Shown piece by piece: positions 13,326 through 25,200 of a stretch of DNA of 64,000 bases. The DNA comes from Pocillopora verrucosa (lineage: Eukaryota > Cnidaria > Anthozoa > Scleractinia > Pocilloporidae). The notes beneath the pieces were generated by a model, which saw only the letters and a list, made by a program, of their open reading frames with translations, ran no database searches and was not told the DNA's origin. The stretch is from the NCBI RefSeq assembly GCF_036669915.1, contig NC_089325.1, positions 7,093,359-7,157,358 on the forward strand, in the 5' to 3' direction. Both the position numbers and the translations under genes were made by a program. Numbering within the stretch: the stretch's first letter is position 1; every line of letters starts with the position of its first letter.

Positions 13326-13685
13326 GGAAGAGACAAGTAAGTCAAGATAGACATTGATCAATATCGCGGCTCAAGACTTCCTTCTTTTTTCTTTACTTTT
13401 TTTTGTCTTCTATTTATAAGTAGTTGACAAAATACAAAATGCTTTTTAATATCTTCTTCGAATATGATACCACTTCTTTAAACCTACGTTGAAAACCGGT
13501 GCACACACAGACAGACATGTCCTTGCATCAGATATTTCGCCAATGATACAGAAACAGGCAACCCAAGTAGTAAAGGGAAGAGGTTCACCTGTATTTCTTC
13601 TTCGCAACTTTTCGTTCCTGTAGCTAAACGAAAAAGGTTCACCATTCCGTTGGTCCATCCCCGCATAGTAGGTTGATGTTATATA

Positions 13686-13795
13686 CTCTGACGAAGGGCT
13701 AACGCTCAGCTTTTTTACCTTTTACGGTGGTTAATTTACGTTTTCAACTCAGTTGTTAACACTAAATTACCTGATGTTATATACCCCTGTCACCC
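13686..13795 (+). repeat. Dispersed repeat family R1, copy C
   Basis: Sense copy starting CTCTGACGAAGGGCTAACGC. It continues through TTTTACGGTGGTTAATTTACG and TTTTCAACTCAGTTGTTAAC and is truncated before the GCAGCACC block. It runs into a C-rich tract. Confidence 0.78.
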
Positions 13796-16700
13796 CCCCT
13801 CCTCCCCCCTCTGACCCCGTTCTCAGGCTGGGTACTTGGACATAATTTACACTGACCCTGATAAACTAGGGTTACACACTTACATGAAAGAGGAGCGGCT
13901 ATTCTTTGAAGTGAAATTAAATGGTCGGCATAGGAATTCGTTATTATCGCCCTTCAAACACCGTAGGCTAAGGTCATTGGGACTGGTACTAGAGCTCATT
14001 TATCAACTTTTCGCCGCACGCCTCAGTACCAGATGAGCCAGATCAATTAAGTGCAGTAGAAAGGTGTGCTTGCAGTTTTCTATGAAAGCCTCTCTGCTTA
14101 GATTCAAGTGGTAAGTTTAGTTCACAAGGAAACAGCTTCTAAATCAGCTTGAGAGGTTTGACCACATTGTCGGATATTTGTTTAGTAAGCTTATTATCAG
14201 TCTATGCTCGCGCAGTGGGTTGATTCAAAAGCCGTGTTCTACCACTGAGTTATCTTGTCCAACAGGCCTTAACACTCAATTATCTGTTAGCAGCTGCCTT
14301 CGAAGGGCACGCGAGTTGCTTCTTCCAAACCAAACTAACGTAAATTTCGGGCAATAGAAAAAACTTATTTGTGTGTTGAAATGTAACAGGAAACAGAGTT
14401 AGTCAAACACCCAGCAGGATAAACTTTATTTATCATAAACAAATTTTCTGGGGTTCATTAGACGCGTGCTTCTTTCCCGGCATTTTGTAAATTGTTTCAA
14501 AATTATCACGCGCACAAATCAGCGGGAACCCACTGACACGCACAATGGACAAAACGTTTCGTTCTGATGAACAACCCTTTTGCAATTCCGACGAACGACT
14601 GGGTGTCACAATAACTGTACATGTTTGTATGTGCTACTTAAAAACAACTAGTTACTAATTGTATCACAATGTTTACTGGCGCCTGAAACAGTTTACCGAA
14701 GTAAAGGAGGCCAATTATACGCAGTCTTAGTTTTGTAGGACGTGGTTACAAGATTTATAGCAGTGCTCCGAGTAAGCCGGCTATGGCCGGACAAAATTGG
14801 AATAGTTGATAATTGAGATGTATCGCTTGCTTTTAGCCAGAGGCAAGAGAACTCCAATTAGATCTCAGTGGGATATACATCTGGATGCCAAAAACTTCAA
14901 TGAATTTGGACAACAGTTTTGCTGAAAAACTCATCACTAATTACGAAAACCAAGCAAAACACGCAGTCGAATCTATGGGACTTTTATTTCATTTGATTAA
15001 CCTTTGCTTATTATATCTAAAACTTAAACTATAGCAAGTATCTTTGAAACATATCTTCTGAATGCATTCCTTTTTATTCGAAAATTTGGTATCAATTAAA
15101 GTCCTCTTTGCCTCTTTAATGTTTTTCGTTCTCAGCATCTGTTAAAAACTGGTATTGTTTCTGCGTGCCATCAAGTTTACAACTAAGTCGATTTGTACAT
15201 TTAACTGAAGTCGGGATTTCTTAAGTCCTTCCTCGAATGTTTCGAAGAGAATGGTTTGAATATGTAATAGGTTTCTTGTTCCTCTCATAAACAGAGCCTG
15301 CACGGAACTGTTAGCGTGGAACATGACTTAAAGATCTGTCATGATACTTTGCAATTAGCGCTTTAGCACCAAAAATAATTAATAAAAATCTGATAACTAA
15401 GATCGTGTAAAACAACTGGATTATTAAATGGTGATAAGAAAAAAATTTTAATGACAGAAAAAGGCGCCAGCTTGTCTTCAAATAGTTCCAGCAGTTAAGA
15501 ACGCTGAACAGAATTAATATGAACGTTTAAATGAGAGATATGATCCCTGATGAAAAATGGCAATTTGTTTTATCAGGAGTTCCAATGCTCTCTCCACGCA
15601 AACAAACAGTGAAAGATTGGCCTATGATAACTCACCTCAAAAGAGGATATCATCCTCCCCTTGTTCCCTTTAAATGTTGCCTCAGTGTAACGCGAATTTT
15701 TATCGATGTGGTGCAAACGCTTGAATTCTGAGCATAATCAGCCGCATCAGATAAGAAACACTCACCGGTTAAAGTAATTTACAGGCTGTGTACGCAAATT
15801 AAACATATTTAAAGGCTTAAGGATTAATTATCTGTTAAAAAATGATAAATCTTGAAAACTAGTCATCCACCGCAACTTGAACTTGAAGTCTGAAGTTGTT
15901 GCTGCTTTTATCAGTCTATCACGCGCACCAAATGACAGTACATTTGGATCGCGCTGGGTATTATCAACGTGTGATTGAAAACAAACAAATATCTTATAGA
16001 CATATCAACTCTGTACTAGGCAGAGCGAGTCAAAGTGTTATCGTAGACAAACGCCTCAGTCTTCACAAATCATTCAGTAACAGAGTGTAAAAGCTGTGTC
16101 TGAAATAACATTTCGTTAATTCAATATTTTGGCCAAAAATTTGAATAGTCTGTCAAACGCATTCGCTATTGTAAAGGTGAAGATAAATAATACGTACGAG
16201 AAATATATTGTGAGCATGAAACCCGACAAAGCGCAAATAATACATGTACAAACTTTATTGATTCATCCAACAAGGTTTTTTCAGAATTGATTTTAATTTC
16301 CAGGGAAAAACAGAATACTTCTAACGTAACAATTAATGTTTATAAAATGAAACGCCATAAAATTCAACAAAATTCCACAAATAATAACAGTATATATATG
16401 TATGAATTCCTAAATCTCGCACCTCCATTTTACTCTCGTGTTAGACTTTCTCAGTGAAGTTTTAATTCAAATATTGGTCGATTCTTATCTCTTCGACTGA
16501 TTTTTTTACCAACTATTTAAAAGCTTGTTGGATTTAGGTGGATTCCGTTGCATTGCTGTTTGTTGGGGAATCATATCTGATCCGATTCTACATTGACACT
16601 TTTTCTCATTTTTTCACTTAAGTCGCGGCGAAAAAGGTGTGAGGATATTTGAACAAGAAATACAAACATTCATTATTTGCTCGATATGGTGAAAGCTTAT

Positions 16701-18079
16701 AAAAAGACTTAAGCGAGATGGGAAGAGATGGTTGACCGAGAAAAACATTAATATTTGTCAGTTTGAGGTAGAGTCATCTTAGCTGATTCTCACAGCACAT
16801 TGCTGATCAATTAAAACAAAGGTAAATTTGGGCTAAAGACACGCTTAGGGTTCTTCTAGGATAGAGTCACGAAAACCCCCAAAACGCCTTTAGGATAATT
16901 TTCATCGTTCGAAAAGCTTACGTGGGATTTTATTTTGCTTTGCAGTGAGGGGATTTCAAATTTTTGTTTTCGTTGTAGAGCCTACTAGTTTTTTCTGAAG
17001 TTAGTTTTCGACGTGACTTTTAATATATTTTTTGCCACCTTATAGTGGGAGTAGAAATGAAAATTATCGAGTTATCGTTAATTTTATCGTTTATTAGTGC
17101 AAAATTTAAATTTTTAACTTCATTTACCTAAAATTCTGTAGATCACTTTGACCTCCTTCAGGGCAGCCATTAAGTGTCTGTAATTTGTTTCCCTCATAGC
17201 CAATAACTTGAGCCAACTCTTTATGCAGATGAGTGAAATGAATTAGCTAACATAATAAATTTCAAGTCTTTCCTTATTAAATAATCGACGATATATTTTT
17301 CGACCATCAGAGGCTTTGCAGTTAAAAAAACATTTTCCTCCGGCTATTTACTTTCAATGGGAGCAACGCACTTTTGTATTTGGAAATTTTGTGTTTTAGG
17401 GGTCTACAAAATTGAATTGGCTGTAGACGACGACATACGTGGGTGTAAGGAGGCAAATAAAAAAGGCCGATTGATCGCTCATTTTTTATTCAGACTAGGC
17501 ATCTTGCTGTTGTTCATGCAAAAATTTGCAAGCGACTTTTTCACAAAAAGAAATTAACTTCGCAGCACGCTCCCTTCTTTTCTCGTTATTTGTAAAAGCA
17601 GATTTCCCATGCTGATTGAGTTCCGTTTCGGCGTGAAAAACATTGAATTAATCAGGACCGGATTAGGAATTAATCTCCATTTCTAAATTGGCAGAACAGC
17701 ATAGTAGAATGAAGGCATTTCGACTTCTCTATTGGAAAGCTACTGTGGGACGTTTTTGTATTTCTTCGGCTGGGTGAGTGGCATTAAATACGGAAATTGC
17801 CATAAGAATGGAACTGTATACATGTAGTGCGTATAATTGAATCAGACACTTGGTAAATTATTTTTTCATTTATGTATACTGATATAATATTAGTAAAGCA
17901 GGATCGGCTTCTAAATACGAGTTCAACGATGAATTTAAGATTTTATTGCCGTTTGCGATACGAATTGTTCATAAAAATCTCATATTACCTTTTTTTATGT
18001 CATTGATTTGTTTTTGTACAGTGCTCATGATCATGCATCAGCTATTTTCTCGGATTTTTTACTCTTCATTTTTTCCGTT

Positions 18080-18125
<46 letters not shown>

Positions 18126-18900
18126 GGTAATTTTTGAAAGGAACAGGGATACAACGTAATCCTGGTGTAGCCGTTTTTATTTCCCTTTTTAGTTGTTATT
18201 CATGCATCAGCCTCTCCGTACCCTCTTCATCGAAAAACAAAAATCTCACCTAATTAATTCTGTTTGAAAAAACAACACAAGAGCGCCTGAAACGACAAAC
18301 TATATTGTTAAATCATCTCCCAGCTTTTAGCTGCATTACTTCTTCTTTTGCAGATAACGTTTTGCGCCAGTGCTGAAGATATGTCACGTATAATTGCACC
18401 TGGGAGTTAGGGCCGCCTTAGAATACAAAAATTTGCAAGCAGCAACTGAATATCCAACGACTTTGTAGTTCTGAAAGTCGGAAAAACACTATAATTCAAT
18501 AAATCCGATTTAGTTTATGGTATGACGAATTGAAACTTTGTGCGACGCTCAACGTTTACTTTGTGATCTACGTTTCGGAAAATTCAATTGATAGAAGTAT
18601 TGGTTCTGGCAGCTTAATTACAGCACTTGCTTACGAAAAGTCTGACCGGCACTTTGTAGATTGAGCTGAAGATATTGGATAATTCCAATTCTATCCAACA
18701 TCAATATGATTTGAGCAAACATAGTGTAAGTTTGCGCGAAAGTAAAAAGCTACCGCAGCAATTTGCTTTCTTAATCAACTGATCAAAGTTGTCGAACTAA
18801 AATGATTTTTAATGAATACAGCTGTGTTCCATTATTAATTTTCTGTTAAAAGAGAATAAAAATTTGTTAATTAGACACAGTATCAACGGGTCTATCTTCT
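13796..18900. other. Gene-poor stretch upstream of the GPCR
   Basis: No recognisable coding exon. A tRNA-like trace lies on the minus strand at about 14215-14270 (it contains TAACTCAGTGGTAGAAC), probably a decayed SINE head. A TATATATATGTATG tract lies near 16391. Non-coding 5' exons of the GPCR could lie here, but I cannot place them. Confidence 0.4.
18083..18118. repeat. (GA)n microsatellite
   Basis: An uninterrupted run of GA dinucleotides, followed by a slightly interrupted AAGAGAGG tail. Confidence 0.95.
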
Positions 18901-19059
18901 TTGAAGGCTAGTTATCGGTGAAGCAAGTGGTGAGAATGAAGAATGAAGAATGAAGGTTTTTAATTTCAGTCAATTCAGTGGACACTGAGAAGTAGATCAG
19001 TTGCTAAGTAAAATACAATAAAGATGAACGTAACTTATCTTTCCTCCTCATTTTCGCAG

Positions 19060-19190
19060 AACGGTTGCTGATCTGGATTAATTAGTGGAGACGAAGAGCT
19101 TAACTGCACAGCACAGACTGTGTTCTCATCGGAGGACTATCTTTAACAGATTATCGATAAACATTTGGAAACAGTTATCGATAACACACC
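19060..19190 (+). promoter_or_regulatory. Probable 5'UTR of the GPCR with paired TTATCGATAA motifs
   Basis: A pyrimidine-rich acceptor (ctcattttcgcag, ending at 19059) precedes this stretch, so it is probably the 5' end of a spliced transcript's coding exon. The palindromic decamer TTATCGATAA occurs twice, at 19151-19160 and 19175-19184, the second 6 nt before the ATG. TATCGATA is the core of the DRE/DREF element in insects. Whether it acts here is unknown. Confidence 0.5.
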
Positions 19191-20429
19191 ATGGGTGCTG
19201 ATGGGAGTCTCAACTCCACCTTGAATGAAACAGCTAATCCTGGCGCTTGCCCTGTACATTACGAAACAACGGCAACTCAAACCATAAAGACACTGGCTTA
19301 CTGTGTTATTATTTTACTCTCGCTAGTTGGAAACTCAATAGTAATATTTACAGTGTGGAGAAACAACAGTATGCGAAGCGTCACCAATCTCTTCATCGGA
19401 AACCTGGCCGCCAGTGATCTTTTAATCACGTTCCTTGGAATGCCAAACATGATAACTCAGCTTTATCTCGGACAAAAGTGGATTTTCGGAGAGGCCATTT
19501 GTAAGATTGTGGTCTTTTTCCAGAGTGTTTCCGTAGCAAGTTCTATTTTGACTCTGCTGGCGATTTCCTTCGATCGTTTCTGGGCCATCATCTTCCCATT
19601 TAAAAGACGGCCATCGTTCTTTGCGGCCAGATTAATGCTCGGTGTCACGTGGGTGATTTCTCTGGCAGTAATGGCTCCATTTCTGTACGCGCAAAGAGTT
19701 GTAGTTGTTGCAGATGGGTACGAGATGTGTATCGAAGATTGGGCCCCCGCTTTTAACCCCCAAACTGCGGCAAAGGACTACACCTTAATACTCTTCGTGA
19801 CATTGTACGCCTTTCCGTTACTTACAATGCTCTTCATGTACTCATTCATTGTCTCTAAACTATGGAAAAGGCAAATTCCGGGTTTTCGTTCAAGCGGAGA
19901 CGAAATCAGAACGCGCACATTGAGGAAAAAAGTCGTCAAAATGCTTATAACAGTGATAACTCTGTTCTGCGTATGTTGGCTGCCTCTTCACGTGTACCTG
20001 TTTATAGTTTTCTTCGCCTATGATAAAATACCCTGTTTTGACTCCTCTCTGAGCTTTTATTTCACTTCCCTGTTCTTAGGACATGCAAATTCGGCCATAA
20101 ACCCATATTTGTACGCGTTATTTCATCGAAAATATCGAGAGGGATTCAAAGCGGCTTGGACATGCTCCGCTATTATCCCGGATGATATGGGTTTTAGCAG
20201 GACTTACAGTCGCCGCCGAAGCTCGTCTAATATCACGTGGTTAACAAGATCTAACAGATCGCTGATGATCGACCGTCGATTTAGCACCGCTGCCATTAGC
20301 GAAAAACGCCGTCTAAGTGCAGTTACCATCGCCGAAAAACGCCGTTACAGTACGGCTACCATGCCAGGAACCACAAGGAATGCTTTGTCGAGAAAACAAG
20401 GCACAGTTACGAAACCTGTCAATGTCTAA
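19191..20429 (+). CDS. Class A (rhodopsin-like) GPCR, peptide-receptor type
   Basis: A seven-transmembrane receptor of 412 aa in one coding exon, expected at the plasma membrane to signal through G proteins. The N-terminus has NST and NET glycosylation sequons (residues 8 and 12). Family hallmarks are GNS in TM1 (47-49), LAASD in TM2 (D75), the TM3 Cys104 and loop-2 Cys180 disulphide pair, DRF at 128-130 in place of DRY, CWLP in TM6 (262-265) and NPYLY ending TM7 (304-308). General similarity is to the neuropeptide Y / NPFF / tachykinin receptor group. The ligand cannot be named, because cnidarian receptors of this type do not map one to one to vertebrate ones. The C-tail is unusual: RRRSSS near 341, then three 11-residue repeats beginning RRFS, RRLS and RRYS (362-393), which look like basophilic kinase sites. 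A strong context (CACACCATGG) supports the start. Confidence 0.93.
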   Translation: MGADGSLNSTLNETANPGACPVHYETTATQTIKTLAYCVIILLSLVGNSIVIFTVWRNNSMRSVTNLFIGNLAASDLLITFLGMPNMITQLYLGQKWIFGEAICKIVVFFQSVSVASSILTLLAISFDRFWAIIFPFKRRPSFFAARLMLGVTWVISLAVMAPFLYAQRVVVVADGYEMCIEDWAPAFNPQTAAKDYTLILFVTLYAFPLLTMLFMYSFIVSKLWKRQIPGFRSSGDEIRTRTLRKKVVKMLITVITLFCVCWLPLHVYLFIVFFAYDKIPCFDSSLSFYFTSLFLGHANSAINPYLYALFHRKYREGFKAAWTCSAIIPDDMGFSRTYSRRRSSSNITWLTRSNRSLMIDRRFSTAAISEKRRLSAVTIAEKRRYSTATMPGTTRNALSRKQGTVTKPVNV

Positions 20430-22136
20430 TCCGACTGACGAACTCTTATTTTTAAACAAATTACTCAGATGGTTGTGCATCTTTAAAAACATAGCTTAGG
20501 ATTTTTAAGTATATTAAACAAACCGTGATAACCCCTCTCCGAGTTTTTACAGTACTAGCTCCTGTTTGCTTTTGTTTTACCACTTTGGATTTTTTCTCTC
20601 TCAGTTACCAAAGTAATATTTTGTGGTTTTCAGTTCGCATGTCATAAAGAAACGACTCAAGCCGAGGGAAACTAAAACTAATGTAACATTTGTAACAGAT
20701 CACATCGATATCATTTGCGCTTTATTTTCCTCTTGCTTAACCTTTTCATTCCCAGGAGTGACCTAACGGAAATTTCTCTGTAAATGTGACGAGGAGAAAG
20801 AAAACTATCTACAAGAGGATACTGTTTGATTTTACACCAAACTCTCGGAGATAAGATTACAGCGGATGTATCAAAAACAGTAGGGATAGTTGATATTCAG
20901 ATCTTGCGGGTGAGAGGGTTAACTGACCTGACAGATCGTAAATAAATTAATCGCTTGGGTTTGAATATCTAATTCTTCAAGCTCTATAAGCTTTCCGAAA
21001 AATAAGAAGTAAGTTTTTGGAACAAAAACCTTTCTTGATACATGCGTAGGATTAAATTTATCATTGTATATACAAAGCGTGGTTTGAAATTACGTTCAAA
21101 ACAAAGCCTTAGAATTATTTACAAGAATAATAAAAATAAGATATTAAAAAACCGAAGAACGTTTGTCATGGATATTTTTAATTCCTTTTTATTTTTCGAA
21201 GATTTTCTTGGACACTTTACTTTGTCCGTCATTTTTCTTACCCTCTTAGGAAGGCATCGAAAATCTGCCTAGCTATTCCTTGTCAGTTTTCCAGATATTC
21301 TTCAGACGGCCAGGTTGACAGCAAGATTTTGGCGAGATATGGAACTTTATCAGTGAGTTATAACCCCTTACTGTGCTTTCCGTTTACCAGAGATTGGAGG
21401 TTTCTTTTTCAGCGTTTTCATTTACCGATGAGATTGGACTGTCGTAAAACCTCCGTTCTAGAAAGGGAGGGGGGGACGTACTTGCGACATAAGTGCAATC
21501 CTGTTACCTTTCCGTGAAATAGGCCTTATTTTGTCAGAAAGATTTGTATTTCCCTCATATGCGCCCTTTCTTCCACCATAAGATTCCTCTATTTCAGCAG
21601 TATCTTGACACAGATGAAGAGCTCGGCCTACTAATGGTCGATAGCGTGTTGATTTTATTAAGTCTCACGATGCAAACCTTTTTCTGACTTTTATAGAAAC
21701 TACTTCCTTGCTGGAAAACTCATGATGTACTAATTTGCTACAGTTGTAAAACTGCCTCCTTGTTGAAATACACATGATTCAGAGATGAGCCACAACCATG
21801 AAACTGATTTGTTGTTGAAATAAACGACTGATGCAAAACCGAGCCACAACAGTATCTGTACGTGTGTGCTATCTGTTCAGTAACACACATTCAAGATGCT
21901 AACAGAATAAGCTGGTTGGTATGGAATACGATCAACAATTTACTAGCTCCTTGCAACACTGAGCTGGTAAAGCGTTCGAATTTCGACCACGAGAAGTCTA
22001 AAGTTTGAATCGTTACGGAGGTCGGCCCCAAATTTGCTTTTGCCAGTAGATAAGCTATGGCATTTCGTGCAAACATTAACGACTGTAGTTTGTGAAAAAT
22101 AACCTGACAAACGTTATCGCGGGCTCACTTCTTCCG
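20430..22136. other. GPCR 3' flank and RFC3 upstream spacer
   Basis: No coding exon is recognised. About 21706-21860 holds two or three degenerate copies of a roughly 55-bp unit (TTGTTGAAATA then GAGCCACAACA). About 21950-22025 resembles a decayed tRNA-type sequence (GAGCTGGTAAAGCGTTCG, later GTTTGAATCGT). Confidence 0.4.
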
Positions 22137-22148
22137 TTTGGCGGCAAA
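22137..22148. promoter_or_regulatory. E2F-like site upstream of RFC3
   Basis: TTTGGCGGCAAA, close to the palindromic E2F consensus, lies 78 nt before the RFC3 start codon in a GC-rich patch with GCGCGCG. RFC subunit genes are typical S-phase E2F targets in animals, so regulation through this site is plausible. Confidence 0.5.
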
Positions 22149-22225
22149 GAGCGCGCGAAGGTCGACCGCCATTACAAGTTGACTACACGAATGTTGGTTA
22201 TTTGTACAGAATTTCGATCGACAGA

Positions 22226-25200
22226 ATGAGCTTATGGGTGGATAAATATCGTCCGACTTCCTTATCCAAGCTAGACTACCATAAGGATCTTGCGGCACAT
22301 TTAAAAAAACTGGTATGCTTAGTTTGTTTATGTACGAAATAATTCGGGCTGTAGTTTGGACGTTCAGAAGTACTTTATTCCTCGCTCGTTGACGCTGAAT
22401 ATTCTCTCAAATGTCTATAACGCTAAAAAGCGACTAATCTCAAGCGCTTGGATTCATCCTCGCTTGGTTCTCTCCTGTTTTGCAACGTATAAACCTAATC
22501 CAATTGCATGTAGGGTTAAAGTATGGCGGCCAGCGAATTTCGAGGAACATAACTTTTTGTAACATTGATACTCTCTCCTTCCATATCTACCCCCAACGCA
22601 AGCAGATACTTTCCCTTTGTGACTTGTTGTAAAATATCACATGCAGTATATTGTTAATAGAAATACTATTATCTGAAGGTGCACTGTGGAGACTTTCCAC
22701 ATCTATTAGTTTATGGCCCATCAGGGGCTGGGAAGAAGACTCGAATCATGTGCATCCTGAGAGAGCTCTATGGTCCTGGTGTGGAGAAATTGAGGATTGA
22801 AAAACAGAGTTTCACAGTAAGTCTTAGATGATATGTATATTTCAAACATTATCACCAGCTTGATAGAAAGGATCATTGGCCAAAAAAAAACTATTGCTCA
22901 CAGTAGATACCTTAACTGTACATGTACTTTTATGAAAACTGCACTCACTACATTACTGGAAATTCCAAAGAATGAATTAGAGAAACTGAAAATATCAATA
23001 AAAGGTGGCTTTTCAAGGGAGATACTCAAACAATTAACCAATCTTTATTCAATTTGTGATTACTGTTATCTTATTTCAAAATAGACCCCATCAAACAGGA
23101 AGATTGAGATGTCAACTATTGGCAGTGCTTATCACTTAGAAATAAATCCAAGGTAACATGTAATTTCCAAAAGATGCTTTATGCACTGCTGCCTGGTTAG
23201 CTCTTGTTGTAGAGCACCAAACTACCTTGCTGCAGGGTGACAGTTCAAGCCCCAGACCAGAACGACACTTAGGGTCTTAAAACTAACTGAGAATGTGCTG
23301 CCTTTGTTAAGACATCTGAAAATGGTTAGACATTCTAGTCGTCTTGCATAAGGATGATAAACCATAGGCCCTGTCTCCTGCATATTCTCTGTACTGGTTA
23401 GCAGGGCACATTAAAGAACCTACATACTTATGGCAAAGAGAAGGGAAGGTATCTCCCAGTATTGTGGTTTGGCCTTAATTCTGAAAATGGGAATTCATGT
23501 ATCAGTAAAAAGTTCCTTCAAAAATTGTAAACTTCTGAATGCAGTCAAGCCAGTCTCCCTCAGTCAGTGTTGTGAGGTACCATGAGCCAATTGTTGTGAT
23601 GTCATTGAAATCCTTTATCATTTTGATATTATCATTATCATTATTTAGGTAAACTGGTGTAATACTGTATGCTTATGAATTTTTCCATGTATTTTTTCGG
23701 TATCTTGCTCTGTTTATGTGCAATTCGACATAAGAAAAGAGAGGGTTTGCACTAGTGTATTTATGGACCTGTTCTCAGTCATGAGAACAGAGTCATTTTA
23801 CCATGAGCATGTTTGTTTAACTTGGAGCTTTTCTGTTTTCCTCTCTTCCTTTCCCTTAACCTCATTAAGGGCACAGTTTACTAGTGTGCAACACTATTAA
23901 GTCTGTACTTGAGCTAAGTGGCCCGTGTGGCTGGAGCTTATCTTGGTTTCCATGACACAGAGCAACTATGACTATTCCTATTGCCCCTAGGATGGGATGT
24001 TTGTCCACTGCAAGGATACCCCCCAGCATTTCATCAGGCTTCCCTGATTTCAACAGTACCCATTTGTACTTGTACCAGAGTCCACCGCACAAACCATTAG
24101 ACTACTACATCTCCCCATGACTGCTGAAAGACTGTTTTCAAAAGCCCCTGGATGCTTAGTTGTTTTTTTCTTCCTTTATTCCTAGAAGAAATGAAATGTA
24201 TGTTGATATTTTTGTTGTTGATTATTTTGTGTACAGTGATGCTGGGATTTATGATCGCGTTGTAGTCCAAGAACTTATCAAGACTGTTGCACAGTCACAC
24301 CAGTTAGATTCAACAACACAAAAGGAATTTAAAGGTAGCATTAACCATGATTTACCTCACCATACTATGTTTAATTTTAGTGCTTATTACAGACTCTATT
24401 TTACTGAGAGCACCATATCTAGTTTCATTGTGATACAAAGTACATATTTTGTATGTCTTGTGAGATACTATTGTAAGAGTACAAATTTATACAATATATA
24501 ATTGTGCTCAGTGGCCAAAGCTGCTGATGTTTTGGTTGCCAAGGGTGAAAAAAAAATTGGTGTCTGAATTTACAGTAAAAAGTCCTTAGTTTGGTAACTT
24601 GTGTTTTGGGTTATATGGTATTGTACTTTTAAAGTTGAAGTAAGATTAACATTTTCATGAAACATTATTTATATAATTTTGTTAATTTTGATAATAATGT
24701 GCTTCTTTGTATCTCTGAGTTCATCACATTATGTAACATTGTGCAAAGTAATCACAATTTTCTCTCTGGGGACTGTTTTATAACTTAAGGTCTCCATGAG
24801 GTAGCTTCTAAAAGAATACTGAATTACCAGTTCTGTGGGTGTGTATGGCAAATATCATGCTCATCTAACTTTCATACAATAAAACAACATGATAGATGAA
24901 TTCTTACAGGTTAGTGTCTTATTTTATTTTCAGTGGTAGTCTTAACAGAAGTAGACAGACTCACTAAGGATGCACAGCATTCTCTACGCCGAACCATGGA
25001 AAAGTACACAGCAACATGCAGACTGGTTCTTTGTTGTAACTCAACAAGCAAAGTCATTCCTGCAATTCGCAGTCGTTGTTTGGGAGTCAGGGTGGCTGCT
25101 CCATCAGTAGATGAGGTTTGTTATGAATGATTGACAAAACTTCACCAAAAAATGGCTATACATGATGAAAGATTTTCATTTTGCAATTTGGCAGAGAAAT

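Noticed and set aside
13118-13361. Overlapping Pro/Ser/Phe-rich and Gly/Glu/Arg-rich ORFs on both strands
   Set aside because: They are translations of the G-rich minisatellite.
14215-14270. Possible tRNA gene on the minus strand
   Set aside because: A box A-like stretch is present, but the spacing to a box B and the cloverleaf do not work. More likely a SINE remnant.
21945-22025. Possible tRNA gene upstream of RFC3
   Set aside because: tRNA-like words are present but stems do not pair; looks like a decayed SINE head.
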